Part shown: positions 1 through 9,656 of the stretch, one piece after another
Position numbering within the stretch: position 1 is the stretch's first letter
How the letters are laid out: every line of letters starts with the position of its first letter
Source of the DNA: Candidatus Frankia alpina
Lineage (GTDB): Bacteria; Actinomycetota; Actinomycetes; Frankiales; Frankiaceae
Direction: 5' to 3'
NCBI RefSeq assembly: GCF_902806485.1
Contig: NZ_CADCWT010000011.1
Span: 1-45,989 of the forward strand
DNA length: 45,989 nt
Notes under the pieces: model-generated
Database searches by the model: none
The model's input: only the letters and a program-made list of their open reading frames with translations
What the model was told of the DNA's origin: nothing
Position numbers and translations under genes: made by a program

Positions 1-5
1 TCCTA

Positions 6-377
6 CTAGAGGGCCTGTAGTCCATCGAGCACCTTTTCGATGAGGGCGGCGGAAGGGCGGTCGGAAGCGTGGGCTGGCCGATTCACCGTGACCAGTCCGG
101 CGTCGAGCATGTCGCTGACGAGGACCCGCACGACGCCGAGCGGCAGATCAAGCCGCGCCGAAATCTCGACGATCGACTGCACCCGCTGACAGAGCAGCGC
201 GATCGAGCGCTGCTCCGGTTCCAGCGCCACGCCCATCAGTCGTCTGTTGGGCATGGTGGTCACGAGCGCCACCAACTCCAGCGCCCGGTTGGTGGGCCGG
301 GTCCGACCGCCGGTGACGGCGTAAGGGCGGACGACCGGACCCGCATCTTCGTCGAACCATTCCTCGTCGTGCGACAT
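6..377 (-). CDS. DUF742 protein, conservon component (CvnC-like)
   Basis: A 123-aa protein matching the DUF742 family: an Arg/Pro-containing N-terminal stretch (VVRPYAVTGGRTRP), then a winged-helix-like body with LPLGVVRVLVSDMLDAGLV near residues 78-96. In actinomycetes DUF742 proteins are the third member of conservons, between a Roadblock protein and a small GTPase, in complexes with a membrane sensor kinase. The start is well supported: AGGAGG lies 6 nt before the ATG. It is the last gene of this leftward operon inside the window. The expected GTPase (CvnD-like) would lie just past the left edge, which I cannot see. Family assignment is secure; the signal it serves is unknown. Confidence 0.9.
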   Translation of the reverse strand: MSHDEEWFDEDAGPVVRPYAVTGGRTRPTNRALELVALVTTMPNRRLMGVALEPEQRSIALLCQRVQSIVEISARLDLPLGVVRVLVSDMLDAGLVTVNRPAHASDRPSAALIEKVLDGLQAL

Positions 378-506
378 ACCGGTCCTCCTGCCTGCGAGAA
401 AGCTCCGCTGCCATGACGGTTCACGTTGCGGTCCGGTCGGTACGGGCAGGGGTCGACCGGTGGGCCAGATTCGCGGTCGCGCCCCCGCCGACCGCCGCGG
501 CGCGGC

Positions 507-926
507 CTACAGCGGCAGCGCGGACTGCATCTGGGCGCGCAGCTCCGGGGTGAGGAATTCCCCGACCCTGGTCACCAACAGGGCCATCTCATAGGCGATG
601 AGACCGATGTCCGCCCCGTTGTTGGAAAGGATCGCCAGGCACGAACCGTCGCCGACCGCCGTGACGAACAGGAAACCCTGGTCCATCTCGACGATGGTCT
701 GGCGGACGTTGCCGCCGCCGAAGAACCGGCCCGCGCCGCGGGCGAGGCTGTTGAACCCGGAGGCAATCGCCGCGAGCTGGTCCGCGGTCGCCCGGTCCAT
801 TCCGTACGAGGTCGCGAGCAGCAGACCATCCGAGGACAGGGCAATTACGTAAGTGACTTCCGGAACCTTCTTGACGAGATTGTTGAGCAACCATCTCATG
901 TTCTCGGACAGCCCCAGCGGACGCAT
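507..926 (-). CDS. Roadblock/LC7 domain protein (CvnB-like)
   Basis: A 139-aa Roadblock/LC7 protein. Family-typical segments are NMRWLLNNLVKKVPEV at the N-terminus, the SSDGLLLATS strand, and a C-terminal helix with LVTRVGEFLTPELR. Such proteins are cytosolic regulators of small Ras-like GTPases and form part of the conservon complex. The gene starts 1 nt after the stop of the sensor kinase gene, with a GGAAAGGTG-like ribosome site inside the kinase end, so translation is probably coupled. A 129-nt gap separates it from the DUF742 gene. A later ATG at residue 10 would also leave the domain intact. No odd features. Confidence 0.9.
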   Translation of the reverse strand: MRPLGLSENMRWLLNNLVKKVPEVTYVIALSSDGLLLATSYGMDRATADQLAAIASGFNSLARGAGRFFGGGNVRQTIVEMDQGFLFVTAVGDGSCLAILSNNGADIGLIAYEMALLVTRVGEFLTPELRAQMQSALPL

Positions 927-927
927 C

Positions 928-3663
928 TCAGGTCACCTTTCCCACATCGTCGCCGTCGTTGGAAACCTGGCCGTCCGCCAGCCCGCGACCGAATTTACTC
1001 TGGAAGGACGACATCATGCTGCGTATCTCTTCCGGGCTGCGCTGCGCCGCGAGCATGCCCGATTGTTCCTCGGGGCTGTCCCGCCGTAGTTGAGGCGCGA
1101 GGCTGGCCCGTCGGGTGCGCCGTGGCAGGCCCACCTCGCTGTGCTCCTCAGGCGCCTGACCGCTTCGCTCCGGCAGGCCCGCGGCGGGGGTGTCGCCGCG
1201 ATGGGGCCCGATCGGGCGGCTGATCGGCGAGGTGAACGGGTCGTTGCTGGCCCGGGAACCACCGGGCAGGTCGCGCACCACGGGGGGCGGCCCGAACAGG
1301 GAGGGGGCCCGGCGCTCCGGATCGGGCGACGGCGGTTCCGGCGACCACCGGTCGGTCTCGGCCGGCGGGAGGGCCGGCGGGGCGCCGTGGGTGCCGCCAC
1401 GCGAGTGGCGGGTCGGCAGGTCGGGCAGGTCGCCGCCGCCCTGACCGGGCTCGCCGTCCGGGCCGGTGACGGGCCGCGAGCCGGTCGGGCGGGACGGGCC
1501 ATCGGGCCGGCGGCCGTTAGAACGGTGCCGGGGACGGTCCGCGACGAACCAGCTCGACCGGACGGTGGCGAAGACCGGCAGGTCGTCGATGAGTGTCTCG
1601 TTCTGGTGTCCACGAGGTGCCTCGGCGCGCTGCGCAGAGGCGGAGGTCAGATTGCCGCCCGCGTCGACCAGAGGCCCGCCGTACCCGTCCTCGTCGATCG
1701 CCGGACCGTCGAGGACGGGTACGGCGGAGACGGGCAGCGCCCGGACGGTGGCGGTGCTCCCCGGGCGGGTGTCGCCGTCTCCCTCGGGCTGGCGCAGCAG
1801 TGCGGTCGGCACCAGGACGATGGCCATCGTGCCGCCGTAGGGAGAGGGACGCAGCTCCACCGCGATGGCGTGCCGCTCGGCCAGACGGCCGACGACGAAC
1901 AGGCCGAGCCGTTCACTGGCCGACAGGTCGAAGGGGGGCGGGTTGGCCAGCCGCTCGTTGAGTCCTCCGGGCTCATCCCCAGGCCGCGGTCCTCGACCTC
2001 GATGACGAAGCCGTTGGACACCTCGTGCCCATTGACCTGGACCGGGGTGTGCGGTGGTGAGAAGGAGGTGGCGTTCTCGATGAGCTCGGCGAGCATGTGG
2101 ATGACGTCACCGACGGCATGCCCGCTGATGGCCCCGCCGTCGATGGGCATCACCTTCACCCGGGTGTAGTCCTCGACCTCGGCGACAGCGCCGCGCACGA
2201 CGTCCTTCACCACGACCGGTCGGCGCCAGCCACGCGCGGGCTTGGAGCCCGACAGGACGATGAGGTCCTCGGCGTGGCGCCGCATGCGGGTGGCGAGGTG
2301 GTCGAGGCGGAACAGCTCCTCGAGCTCGTCCGGGTCGGTCTCCTTGCGCTCCAGCGCGTCGATGACCTTGAGCTGACGGTGGATGAGGGCCTGGCTGCGG
2401 CGGGCGAGGTTGAGGAAGGTGTCGCCGATACTCTTACGCATCGCAGCCTGTTCCACCGCGGTGCGCACCGCGACGGCGTGCACGGTGGCGAACGCCTCGG
2501 CGAGCTGGCCGATCTCGTCGGTGCTCTTCACCTCGACCGGGAATTCCTCTGCGGTCGCGTCAACCTGTTCACCCCGGTGCAGCCAGTCGACGACCTCGGG
2601 CAGCCGTTCGTTGGCGACTTCGAGCGCGCCGCGGCGCAGCTTACGTAGCTGCCGGATCATCGGGCTCGCGACGACCAGCGAAATCACCACGGACACGACC
2701 AGGACCAGCGCGACGCCGATACTGCCGAGCACCGCGTCACGGGCAGCTGAACTGGCGATGTGCTGGCTGGTCGAACCCAGGTCCGTGGCGATCCGCCGCT
2801 CCACCTGGCGCATCGCCACGATCTTCGCGTCGACGGTCTGCAGCCAGGTCTGCTGGGTAATCGTGAGCGGCTGGCCATTCTGGACCGCGTTGACCGTATC
2901 GTCACGCATTGCCGTGGCGGCCGAGATGGTGCGGTCGACCGTGGCGTTGCAAAACGCCTGCTCATCCGCCGTGGCGGTGGTCCGGAACTGCTGCAGCCAG
3001 GCCTCCTCGGCGCCGGCCGAGGACTCGATCTGGCGCAGGGTCGCCGTATCCGTTTGGCGGAGGATGATCACTCGAGCGATCGAGCCACGCTGTTGGGCGG
3101 CTTCCTCCTTCGCTCGCGAGATTCCCACCAGCGTGGTAGTGCCGTTGACCAGCGTGGCGTTACGGCTGCCGGCGGCGACGCTGGCGTTGAGCGAAAGAAG
3201 ATCGTGCACCAGGTCGTTGTAGAAGGTGCTGTTCTGGTCGACCCGGGCCTGTCTGGCGTCGATCGCTCGGCGCTGCGCGGGGAGCCGGTCCAGCCGCGTC
3301 GTGATCGAGGCCAGGGTAGTCGCGAGAGTGTCCCTGGCGGCCGTGGGAAGCCCGGCCTCACCGGCCCGGTAGGTCCCCCAGGGCCTGATCAACGGGGCCA
3401 CGGGCGGCGATGCTCGCCTGTCCCGGGTTGACCGCCAGGTAGTTGGAACCGACATAGGAGTTCGTGGCGTAGCGCTCGGCCTGGAGTGCGGCGACTAGGT
3501 CGTTGCCCTTGATCGAGAAGGCGGCCAGCGCTTTGATGCGGTTCGCGGTCCGTATGTTGTCGACGTTCCCCCGCACCTGTATCGCGCTCAGCACCGCCAA
3601 CGCGGCCAGGGGGACCACCAGAATCACCACGAGCTTCGAGCGGATGGGCCAATTCCGGAGCAT
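928..3663 (-). CDS. NIT-type sensor histidine kinase (CvnA-like), two frameshifts
   Basis: First gene of the conservon operon, about 911 aa if two frameshifts are corrected. Order: N-terminal TM helix (LVVILVVPLAALAVLSAI), an extracytoplasmic helical region resembling nitrate/nitrite-sensing (NIT) domains, a second TM near SIGVALVLVVSVVISLVVAS, a HAMP-like linker, a dimerisation helix, and an HATPase domain with N box (HMLAELIENATSFSPP) and G1 box (DRGLGM). The C-terminus is Pro/Arg-rich and disordered. The ATG at 3663 has GAGAGGA 4 nt upstream. One shift, an extra base near 3370-3377, separates VDQALGD from YRAGEAGLP. The other, a missing base near 1962-1967, falls just after GMSPED. Both sides of each break remain perfectly family-like, so sequencing error is more likely than decay. 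Confidence 0.85.
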
Positions 3664-4156
3664 CCGGTCCTCTCGTCCGACACCCGGGGAGTTGGGTGCC
3701 TCATGTGCGGGGTGAGTGTTCGAGTTCAACGAGTCCTGTCCCCGAAAGACCACACGCGACAACACCCAGACCCGGATCTTGAGCGTGAGGCCCAGGCATC
3801 GGGTGGATGTTTCCGTGGCGCCGACGACTCTAGCGGGCGAATGCAGCGCCCACGTTAGGGGCGGGACCCTGTAACCGGAATAGCATCACGGCGTTGCACC
3901 GTGTGACGAGACATTCGTTCTGACTCGCGAAGTGCGATAGGCCAGCCGCACCTAATGGAAATCGACGTATGCGGATCAGTCAACGTCCAGACGCCGGAAC
4001 GAGCACTAATGAGCAGCAGATGACAGAAACCAGCCCAAGCCTCCCGGCCGGCGGCGTGAGTTTGGTGACATAAATATCGACCAGTGACAACACACGCACG
4101 CGAATGCTGCCCGGAACACATCCACACATCCCGGGACGCACAGCCGAGGTCGGGCC
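3664..4156. other. Intergenic region upstream of conservon operon
   Basis: About 490 bp between the sensor kinase start and the insertion element. I see no coding sequence with family resemblance. It presumably carries the operon promoter. No clear -10/-35 pair or operator stood out. Confidence 0.5.
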
Positions 4157-4160
4157 CACC

Positions 4161-4181
4161 GCCCTAAAGATGAGGTCGATT
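4161..4181 (+). repeat. Left terminal inverted repeat of IS4-type element
   Basis: Pairs with 4854-4874 on the other strand, 19 of 21 positions identical. The two mismatches are both T against A. Confidence 0.85.
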
Positions 4182-4323
4182 CGGGTGTTTTGCCCTGATA
4201 GTGGGTGGCTCGGTGTCGATCCGGTAGCGATCTTTGGGGTTTGGGCTGCCCCGGGCGGAGATGTGGCGAAGCTCCTGGTAGAAGGCGGGTTGCTGAGACC
4301 GCCCGTCGAAACCAGGAGCTTCG

Positions 4324-4854
4324 GTGCCCCAATCTGTCATGCCCTCCTCCGGGTCGCCGGGGCTGTTGCGGGAGGTGGTCCTGACTGGCCCAGGTGTCGG
4401 GGTGTCGGCGTCGGCCGCGGCGGGGCCGGGGCCGTTAGCGTTGGTGGCCACGCCGGCGGGAGTGCGGGCGGCGTTGGCCGCCGCAAGACCAGCGGTGAAC
4501 CGAGGGCGCCGCGGTTGGACGACCTCGCAGCCCGGCTGGCCGAGTTCACCGTGACTGTCACCGACCAGGCCGGGAAGACGACCACCAGCCGGTACCGGGT
4601 CCTGACCACCCTGCTCGGCCACGACGCCTACCCCGCCAGCCGACGACGCGCCATTTTCGGGTGCACTGTGAGTGGTCGACTTGAACTCACGTACAAGTCG
4701 GTCAAGTCGACGTTGCGGGGGTCGGGCCGGCCGCTGCGTGGGCAGTCCCCTGACCTGGCCGAACAGGAAATCTGGGGTTCTGCTCGCCATCTACAACGCC
4801 CTAGTCGACCAGACGGTCAACGTCACCGGATCAAATCTACCCAGAGCGGCCTAA
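4324..4854 (+). pseudogene. Broken IS4-family transposase remnant
   Basis: Two pieces of an IS4-type DDE transposase are recognisable. The N-terminal piece begins PQSVMPSSGSPGLLREVV. The C-terminal piece contains TTSRYRVLTTLLGHDAYPAS followed by LELTYKSVKSTLRGSGRPLR and SPDLAEQEIWG, matching the C-terminal region that surrounds the catalytic Glu in this family. In place of the usual YHERWEIE-like segment the reading frame is scrambled (RRRAIFGCTVSGRLEL). After EIWG the frame shifts to LLAIYNALVDQT. The central domain holding the catalytic Asp residues is absent. The remnant cannot encode an active transposase. Confidence 0.8.
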
Positions 4855-4874
4855 TTCGACCTCTTCTTTAGGGC
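4854..4874 (-). repeat. Right terminal inverted repeat of IS4-type element
   Basis: Complement begins GCCCTAAAGAAGAGGTCGAA and mirrors the left end at 4161-4181. It is followed 5 nt later by the second copy of the flanking 10-bp direct repeat (4880-4889). Confidence 0.85.
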
Positions 4875-5135
4875 AGCGAAGGTCGGGCCACGTGGGCAGC
4901 CGCCGGCCGCGATGCTAAACGCGCTCTCCGCCGACTGGTACGGAACTCGCCCCGGGACTTCCCCGCCCCGACGTGACCTGGCGATTCCCACCCACGCGGC
5001 GCCTACCGCGCAGAGCACATACCCCGGCCGCCGGCGTTCCAATCCAGCCGATTCGTCAGGTCTTGGCATGTTCGGGCAGCGCGGGCGCACGGCGGGCGCG
5101 GGAGGAACCGACCGCCAGTTCAACCGGCGATCGAG

Positions 5136-6095
5136 TCAGCCGGTCGGGGCGGGTGACGGCCGACCGTGCCGGCTCGCCGGGGCCCGGTGGACCAGCGTCG
5201 TCTGGCTCACGGTGGCAACCAGCGCACCCGTGCGGTCGTACATCCGCCCCCGCACCTGCACGACGTTGCGGACGATCGCCTCGACCCGCACGTCCAGCAG
5301 CACCCACTCGCCGGTCGGGGCGGCCACGATCCGTGGGCTGTTGTCGAGGCTCGTGCCGGCGGCCATCTCTCCCGTGGCCTCGATGAGTCCGACCGGGGCG
5401 AAGTCGCTGAGCAGGGCGAGCACCGCGGCGTGCACCGGCAGCCGGGGGCGCAGCCGCAGCCACAGCGCGCTGCTCCCGCCGCCCGGACGCCCGTCGAGGT
5501 CGGTCCTCGCCGGACGGGCCCACCGCTGCTCGACGAGGGAGATCACGCCGTCGCGGGGGAAGTCCAGCCAGGTCGGGTACTCCCGCGGGGGGCAGCCGTC
5601 GGGATCCGGCGCCCAGTCCCCGGCCGGGCCGAACCGGTTGACGGCGCCGCTCACCCGACTGAACGTGCCGCCCGCGAGGAACACCAGCCGACCGGCCGCG
5701 GTGGCCCGCACGACGACCTGCGACAAGCCACCGGTGGCCGGGTCGACGCTGAGCTCCACCTCCTGGCCGGCGTGCACCGGGGCGAGGAACTGGGTGTGCG
5801 CCCACACGCAGTCCCGGCCGCCGCAGGCCTGGACGAAGGCGATCGCGGCGGCGAGGCCGCAGCCGCCCCACAGGGTGCCCCGCGTGTTGAGCAGATGGGC
5901 GTCGGCCACGAAGCGGCCGCGGTACTCTCCCGGGTCGACCGTCAGCCCGAGCAACCCGGCGAGAGAGGTGGCGTCGCGGCCGAGGTCACCGCGAGCTCCA
6001 TCGGCCCCCCGCGGACCGTCGTCCCCGTGACGGAGCCGGGTCGGCAGGTCGGCCGCGGATCGTGGCGGGATGCCTGGTCCGTGCTGGGCTGTCAC
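5136..6095 (-). CDS. TesB-like acyl-CoA thioesterase (double hotdog)
   Basis: A 319-aa protein from a GTG at 6095. Two hotdog halves are visible: HLLNTRGTLWGGCGLAAAIA near residues 70-90 with VWAHTQFLAPVHAGQEVEL, and a C-terminal half with TSLDNSPRIVAAPTGEWVLL and ATVSQTTLVH. This is the layout of TesB/acyl-CoA thioesterase II-like proteins, which hydrolyse acyl-CoA to free acid and CoA in the cytosol. The reading frame stays open far upstream, but that region is the complement of the divergent enoyl-CoA hydratase gene, so I place the start in the gap. Facing an enoyl-CoA hydratase fits a role in acyl-CoA metabolism. Substrate unknown. Confidence 0.82.
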   Translation of the reverse strand: MTAQHGPGIPPRSAADLPTRLRHGDDGPRGADGARGDLGRDATSLAGLLGLTVDPGEYRGRFVADAHLLNTRGTLWGGCGLAAAIAFVQACGGRDCVWAHTQFLAPVHAGQEVELSVDPATGGLSQVVVRATAAGRLVFLAGGTFSRVSGAVNRFGPAGDWAPDPDGCPPREYPTWLDFPRDGVISLVEQRWARPARTDLDGRPGGGSSALWLRLRPRLPVHAAVLALLSDFAPVGLIEATGEMAAGTSLDNSPRIVAAPTGEWVLLDVRVEAIVRNVVQVRGRMYDRTGALVATVSQTTLVHRAPASRHGRPSPAPTG

Positions 6096-6222
6096 GTTCT
6101 CATCCTGGCAGGCCCGATCGAGCCATGCGCCAGGGTCATCCGACCGGACCCGACCGCACAGCGCTTTCACCCGGGGCCGGCACAGTGACACAGTGAGCGT
6201 CATCACCGCCGAGGAGGCCGCA

Positions 6223-6993
6223 GTGAGCAGCCAGATCGAGTCCGAGATCGCCGACGGCGTGCTCACAGTGCGCATCGCACGGCCGGACAAGCGCAACGCC
6301 CTCACCCAGGCGATGTACACGGCACTCGCCGAGGCGTTCGCGGCGGGCGAGGCTGACGCCGGGGTGCGGATCATCCGCATCCGCGGCAGCGGCGGATCGT
6401 TTACCGCCGGTAACGATCTCGCCGACTTTCTGGCCACGGCAGACCTGGCCCCGGACGGCCCGACGCTGACGTTCATCCGGACGGTCGCCCGCGGCACGAA
6501 GCTGCTCGTCGCCGAGGTCGACGGGCCGGCGGTGGGCATCGGCACGACGCTGCTGCTGCACTGCGACCTGGTGTACGCCACCGAACGCAGCACCCTGGGC
6601 ATCCCGTTCGTCAACCTGGGCGTCGTGCCCGAGTTCGGCTCCTCGCTGCTGCTGCCGCGCCGGGTCGGGCCCGCGGCGGCGGCCAGGCTTGCGTACTTCG
6701 GCGAGCCGTTCGGCGCCGCGCAGGCCGCCGACCTAGGGATCGTCACCGAGGTGCTGCCCGACGCCGACGCGCTGCGCGCCCGCGTCGACGACCGGGTCGC
6801 GGCGCTGCTGGCGCAGCCACCGGGTGCCCTGGCCGCCACCCGCGCCCTGCTCCACGACGGCGGGACAGCGCCGGTGCTCGCCCGGATCGACGCCGAAGGC
6901 GCGATCTTCGCCGAGCGGCTGGCCTCGGCGGAGGCCAAGGCTGCGATGACCGCTCGGCTACCTGGTCGCGCGGCGTCGTCGCGGACGGGCTGA
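6223..6993 (+). CDS. Enoyl-CoA hydratase/isomerase family protein
   Basis: A 256-aa crotonase-fold protein. Typical segments are VRIARPDKRNALTQAMY, the oxyanion-hole stretch GSGGSFTAGNDLADFL near residues 54-69, VDGPAVGIGTTLLLHCDLVYA near 103-123, and LGVVPEFGSSLLLPRRVG. The last resembles delta3,delta2-enoyl-CoA isomerase-type members, where the acidic residue lies in the PE motif, so isomerase is as likely as hydratase activity. GTG at 6223 is chosen because GAGGAGG lies 5 nt upstream. A GTG at 6193 would add 10 residues. It is divergent from the thioesterase gene and shares its upstream region. Confidence 0.88.
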   Translation: MSSQIESEIADGVLTVRIARPDKRNALTQAMYTALAEAFAAGEADAGVRIIRIRGSGGSFTAGNDLADFLATADLAPDGPTLTFIRTVARGTKLLVAEVDGPAVGIGTTLLLHCDLVYATERSTLGIPFVNLGVVPEFGSSLLLPRRVGPAAAARLAYFGEPFGAAQAADLGIVTEVLPDADALRARVDDRVAALLAQPPGALAATRALLHDGGTAPVLARIDAEGAIFAERLASAEAKAAMTARLPGRAASSRTG

Positions 6994-7076
6994 ACCAGCC
7001 GACCACGCCCCGCACCGGTCTCCCCGCCGGTCTGCCGGCCCGCCGAGCGCAGCCAGGACGGCCGGTTCAGCGGGGC

Positions 7077-7415
7077 GTGGCCGGGCATACCGGGATCGTG
7101 ACCAGTTCCCTGCCGCGCCAGCGTGACCAGGGCGAGGTGCTGCGGCGTCGGCACTGGTGGCAACGGCTGTCCCCCGGACCGGGAGGCGCGCCGCCGGCCC
7201 GCAGCGCCCTCGGGCTGCGCCGGGTACTCGCCGTGTTCGGCCTGGTCTTCTGCGGCGTCACCGCAGGGATGTTCGCCTCACGCGACCAGCCCGCCGCCGC
7301 GGGAGTGCTCGCGCTGCTCGCTCTGGTGGCCATCGTCGACCTCGCCGTCATCCAGCGCCGGCTGCACCAGCGTTCTCATACGCGCCGGCCCCCGCCCCCA
7401 CCGCTGCGGCCGTGA
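7077..7415 (+). CDS. Small membrane protein, DUF6343-like
   Basis: A protein of about 112 aa with an ARSALGLRRVLAVFGLVFCG segment leading into two hydrophobic helices (residues about 47-63 and 70-88) and a basic tail. ARSAL-LR followed by two TM helices matches the small actinobacterial DUF6343 family. Function unknown. The start is uncertain: GTG at 7077 is the longest choice and GTG at 7098 is also possible. It lies between the hydratase and DUF445 genes on the same strand. Confidence 0.65.
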   Translation: MAGHTGIVTSSLPRQRDQGEVLRRRHWWQRLSPGPGGAPPARSALGLRRVLAVFGLVFCGVTAGMFASRDQPAAAGVLALLALVAIVDLAVIQRRLHQRSHTRRPPPPPLRP

Positions 7416-7543
7416 CGATGAGCGCCGGCCCGCCCGTCGTGACGATGTCCCGCTCCGACCGCATAAGGTGTCCGGGGATCGGCTGATCAGATCCGTCGGG
7501 CCCGCACGGGCATCGAGCTGGTACGAGAGAGAGACGGCGGCCG

Positions 7544-8845
7544 ATGAGCGAGCCGGCGGGCGGCGGGCGGTCGGCACCGGCCGGGTTCCCTCGCGGCACT
7601 GCGGACGAGCCCGGACTGCGTCGTGCGCTGCGCCGGATGCGCCTGATCGCCACCAGCATGCTCGCCGCCGTCGTGGCCGTCTATCTGCTCGCCGAGAGTT
7701 GGCGCAGCCACGGCGGCCCCCGCTGGGTGGCGTATGTGGCCGCCGCGGCGGAGGCCGGCGTCGTCGGCGCGCTGGCCGACTGGTTCGCGGTGACGGCCCT
7801 GTTCCGCCACCCGCTGGGCCTGCCGATCCCCCACACGGCGATCATTCCGGAGCGTAAGGACGCCCTCGGCCGGGGCCTGGAGAACTTCGTCAGCACGCAC
7901 TTCCTCGCCGAGGACGTGATCCGGGAGAAGGTCGACGGCATCGGCGTCTCGGTGCGCGTCGGGTCCTGGCTGCGCCAACCGCGCCACGCCGAACGGGTGA
8001 CCGCCGAGGTCGCCGGGCGGCTCACCTCGGCCATCTCCGGGATGAGCGACGACCTGGTCCGCGAGGTCGTGGAGAAGGCGGTGCTGCCCCGGGTGGTCGA
8101 GCGGCCCTGGGCGGGGGTGCTGGGCGCGGCCTTGCAGCGAGTGCTCGACGACCGGTTGCACGTCCGGCTCGTCGACGTGATCGTCGCCGAGGTCTCCGAG
8201 TGGCTCGCCCGCAACCCGGAGGTCTTCACCAGGCTCGTGGTCGATCAGGCGCCGAGCTGGACGCCGCAGTGGCTGGATGAAGCGGTCGCGGTCAAGGCCT
8301 ATGACAAGGCGCTGGAGGCACTCGCGGAACTGCGCGCCGACCCGGAGCATCGGGTGCGCCAGGCGGTGGACCGGTTCCTCGACGAGTTCGCCGACCGCCT
8401 GCGCACCGACCCGAGCCTCGCCGAGCAGGTCGAGCAGATCAAGCAACGGCTCCTGGGACACGCGGAGGTCGGCCGGGCCGTCGCCGCGATCTGGGCGACG
8501 ACACGGACGATCCTGCTCGACCTCACCACCGATCCGACCAGCACCGCCCGGGTCCGGGCCGCCGACGAACTGGCCGCGTTCGGGGCGCGGCTGGCCACCG
8601 ACCCGGAGCTCGGCCGCACCGTCGACCGGGCGGCGTCCGACCTGGCCGCCCGGGCGGTCCACCGCTACCAGGGGGACATCGCCGCGATCATCGGCGACAC
8701 GGTCGCGAGCTGGGAGCCCGAGGAGACCTCGCGGCGCATCGAGCTGCACGTCGGCCGGGATCTGCAGTTCATCCGCATCAACGGGACGGTCGTCGGCGCC
8801 CTCGTCGGGCTGATCATTCACGCCCTCACCGAGCTGGCCTTCTGA
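7544..8845 (+). CDS. DUF445 family membrane-associated protein
   Basis: A 433-aa protein with an N-terminal TM helix (LIATSMLAAVVAVYLLAE, about residues 35-52), a second hydrophobic helix running into ALADWFAVTALFRHPLGLPIPHT, then a long alpha-helical middle. It ends in another TM segment (VVGALVGLIIHALTELAF). The ADWFAVTALFRHP...IPHTAIIP signature is diagnostic of DUF445. The ATG has a purine-rich GAGAGAGAGAC stretch upstream. The molecular function of the family is not established. It may scaffold membrane or cell-envelope proteins, but nothing in this locus decides that. Confidence 0.88.
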   Translation: MSEPAGGGRSAPAGFPRGTADEPGLRRALRRMRLIATSMLAAVVAVYLLAESWRSHGGPRWVAYVAAAAEAGVVGALADWFAVTALFRHPLGLPIPHTAIIPERKDALGRGLENFVSTHFLAEDVIREKVDGIGVSVRVGSWLRQPRHAERVTAEVAGRLTSAISGMSDDLVREVVEKAVLPRVVERPWAGVLGAALQRVLDDRLHVRLVDVIVAEVSEWLARNPEVFTRLVVDQAPSWTPQWLDEAVAVKAYDKALEALAELRADPEHRVRQAVDRFLDEFADRLRTDPSLAEQVEQIKQRLLGHAEVGRAVAAIWATTRTILLDLTTDPTSTARVRAADELAAFGARLATDPELGRTVDRAASDLAARAVHRYQGDIAAIIGDTVASWEPEETSRRIELHVGRDLQFIRINGTVVGALVGLIIHALTELAF

Positions 8846-9656
8846 CCCGCACGGGCCGCGGCCGCCCTGCCGGCGGCCGGGCGCCTCACCCGAAGGTCCC
8901 CGCAGCCCCATGCCGGTCGACCCGTTCACGGGTGGCCGTCCGGTCCCTCCCACCCTGCGCTCACCGCCGCGGCACCGCACCGGGCTCGAACCGGCCGTGA
9001 CCGCGGTCATCCCGGCCTCCCTGATCCGGTTCTGCCTGTTCAGCGGGCACGCGGCCGGGCCTTTCGCCGGTCGGCGCAGGCCGACGTTCCCGAGGGTGAC
9101 CCTTATCGCGTCCCCGCCCCGCTCGACCCACACCGATGGTGATGACCCCGCGCCTACTGCTGTGATGCAAGCGGTGGGTGCACACGCCATCGGCCTGGTG
9201 GCACCTTCGCCAGGATGTTCGCACAGCTCCGCGATGCAGTGCGGAACAACCCGACACGCTGCGCAACCACCGCCGCCGCGGCGATGGCGTCGATCGGCGG
9301 GCAGAGTCGAGACGGGCGGACGACCGTGCGGACGTGCACCGGCACGTCGCCGCACAGTGACCGCCCGAACCGGCGCAGAGGGGGATGCAACGGCTCGTTG
9401 CGTGCCGCGGCCCTATCCCCAAGCCCGGGTCGTCGATGTACCGTGAAGGAGACGACGGCCCGAGCGGCTGTCCGCGCCCGGCTGAATGGTCGGGTGTGCG
9501 AGGTCGGTGCGAGCGCCATAGCGGGAATCACCCGCCGTTGGGTCTGGTCGCGGAGCCGGCCGTACCCCGGCCGCCGGACGATGCAGCGGGCTGGTGTGGA
9601 CCTCCTCACCCGTCCAAATGATCTCATGGTGGCCCTGACCTGATCGGCGGATCCCT
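8846..9656. other. Long intergenic region upstream of DEAD-box helicase
   Basis: About 810 bp with several open frames on both strands but none with recognisable protein features, and no tRNA-like cloverleaf that I could see. Codon use in these frames looks like shadow coding. The stretch just before the helicase may be a long 5' leader, which is common for helicase genes, but I found no specific element. Confidence 0.5.

Larger units (their letters stand above)
4157..4879 (+). mobile_element. Decayed IS4-type insertion element with inverted ends and target duplication
   Basis: Near-identical inverted ends are visible: GCCCTAAAGATGAGGTCGATT at 4161-4181 (its first 20 bases are GCCCTAAAGATGAGGTCGAT) and its complement at 4854-4874, with 19 of 21 positions matching. 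The flanks carry a 10-bp direct repeat AGGTCGGGCC at 4147-4156 and 4880-4889, a fitting length for IS4-family target duplication. Inside, near the left end, is a 12-bp perfect hairpin, GAAGCTCCTGGT at 4268-4279 and ACCAGGAGCTTC at 4311-4322, just before a transposase-like start. At about 720 bp it is far shorter than a complete IS4 element, so the middle has been lost. The exact outer boundaries are inferred from the direct repeats. Confidence 0.8.

Noticed and set aside
6096..7163. Upstream extension of the thioesterase frame to 7163
   Set aside because: It would run through the complement of the enoyl-CoA hydratase gene; the extra sequence is Ala/Ser/Arg-rich shadow.
9215..9643. A 142-aa forward frame before the helicase, with an internal GTG after AGGAGA
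   Set aside because: Product is Arg-rich with no family features, and it overlaps the inferred helicase leader.
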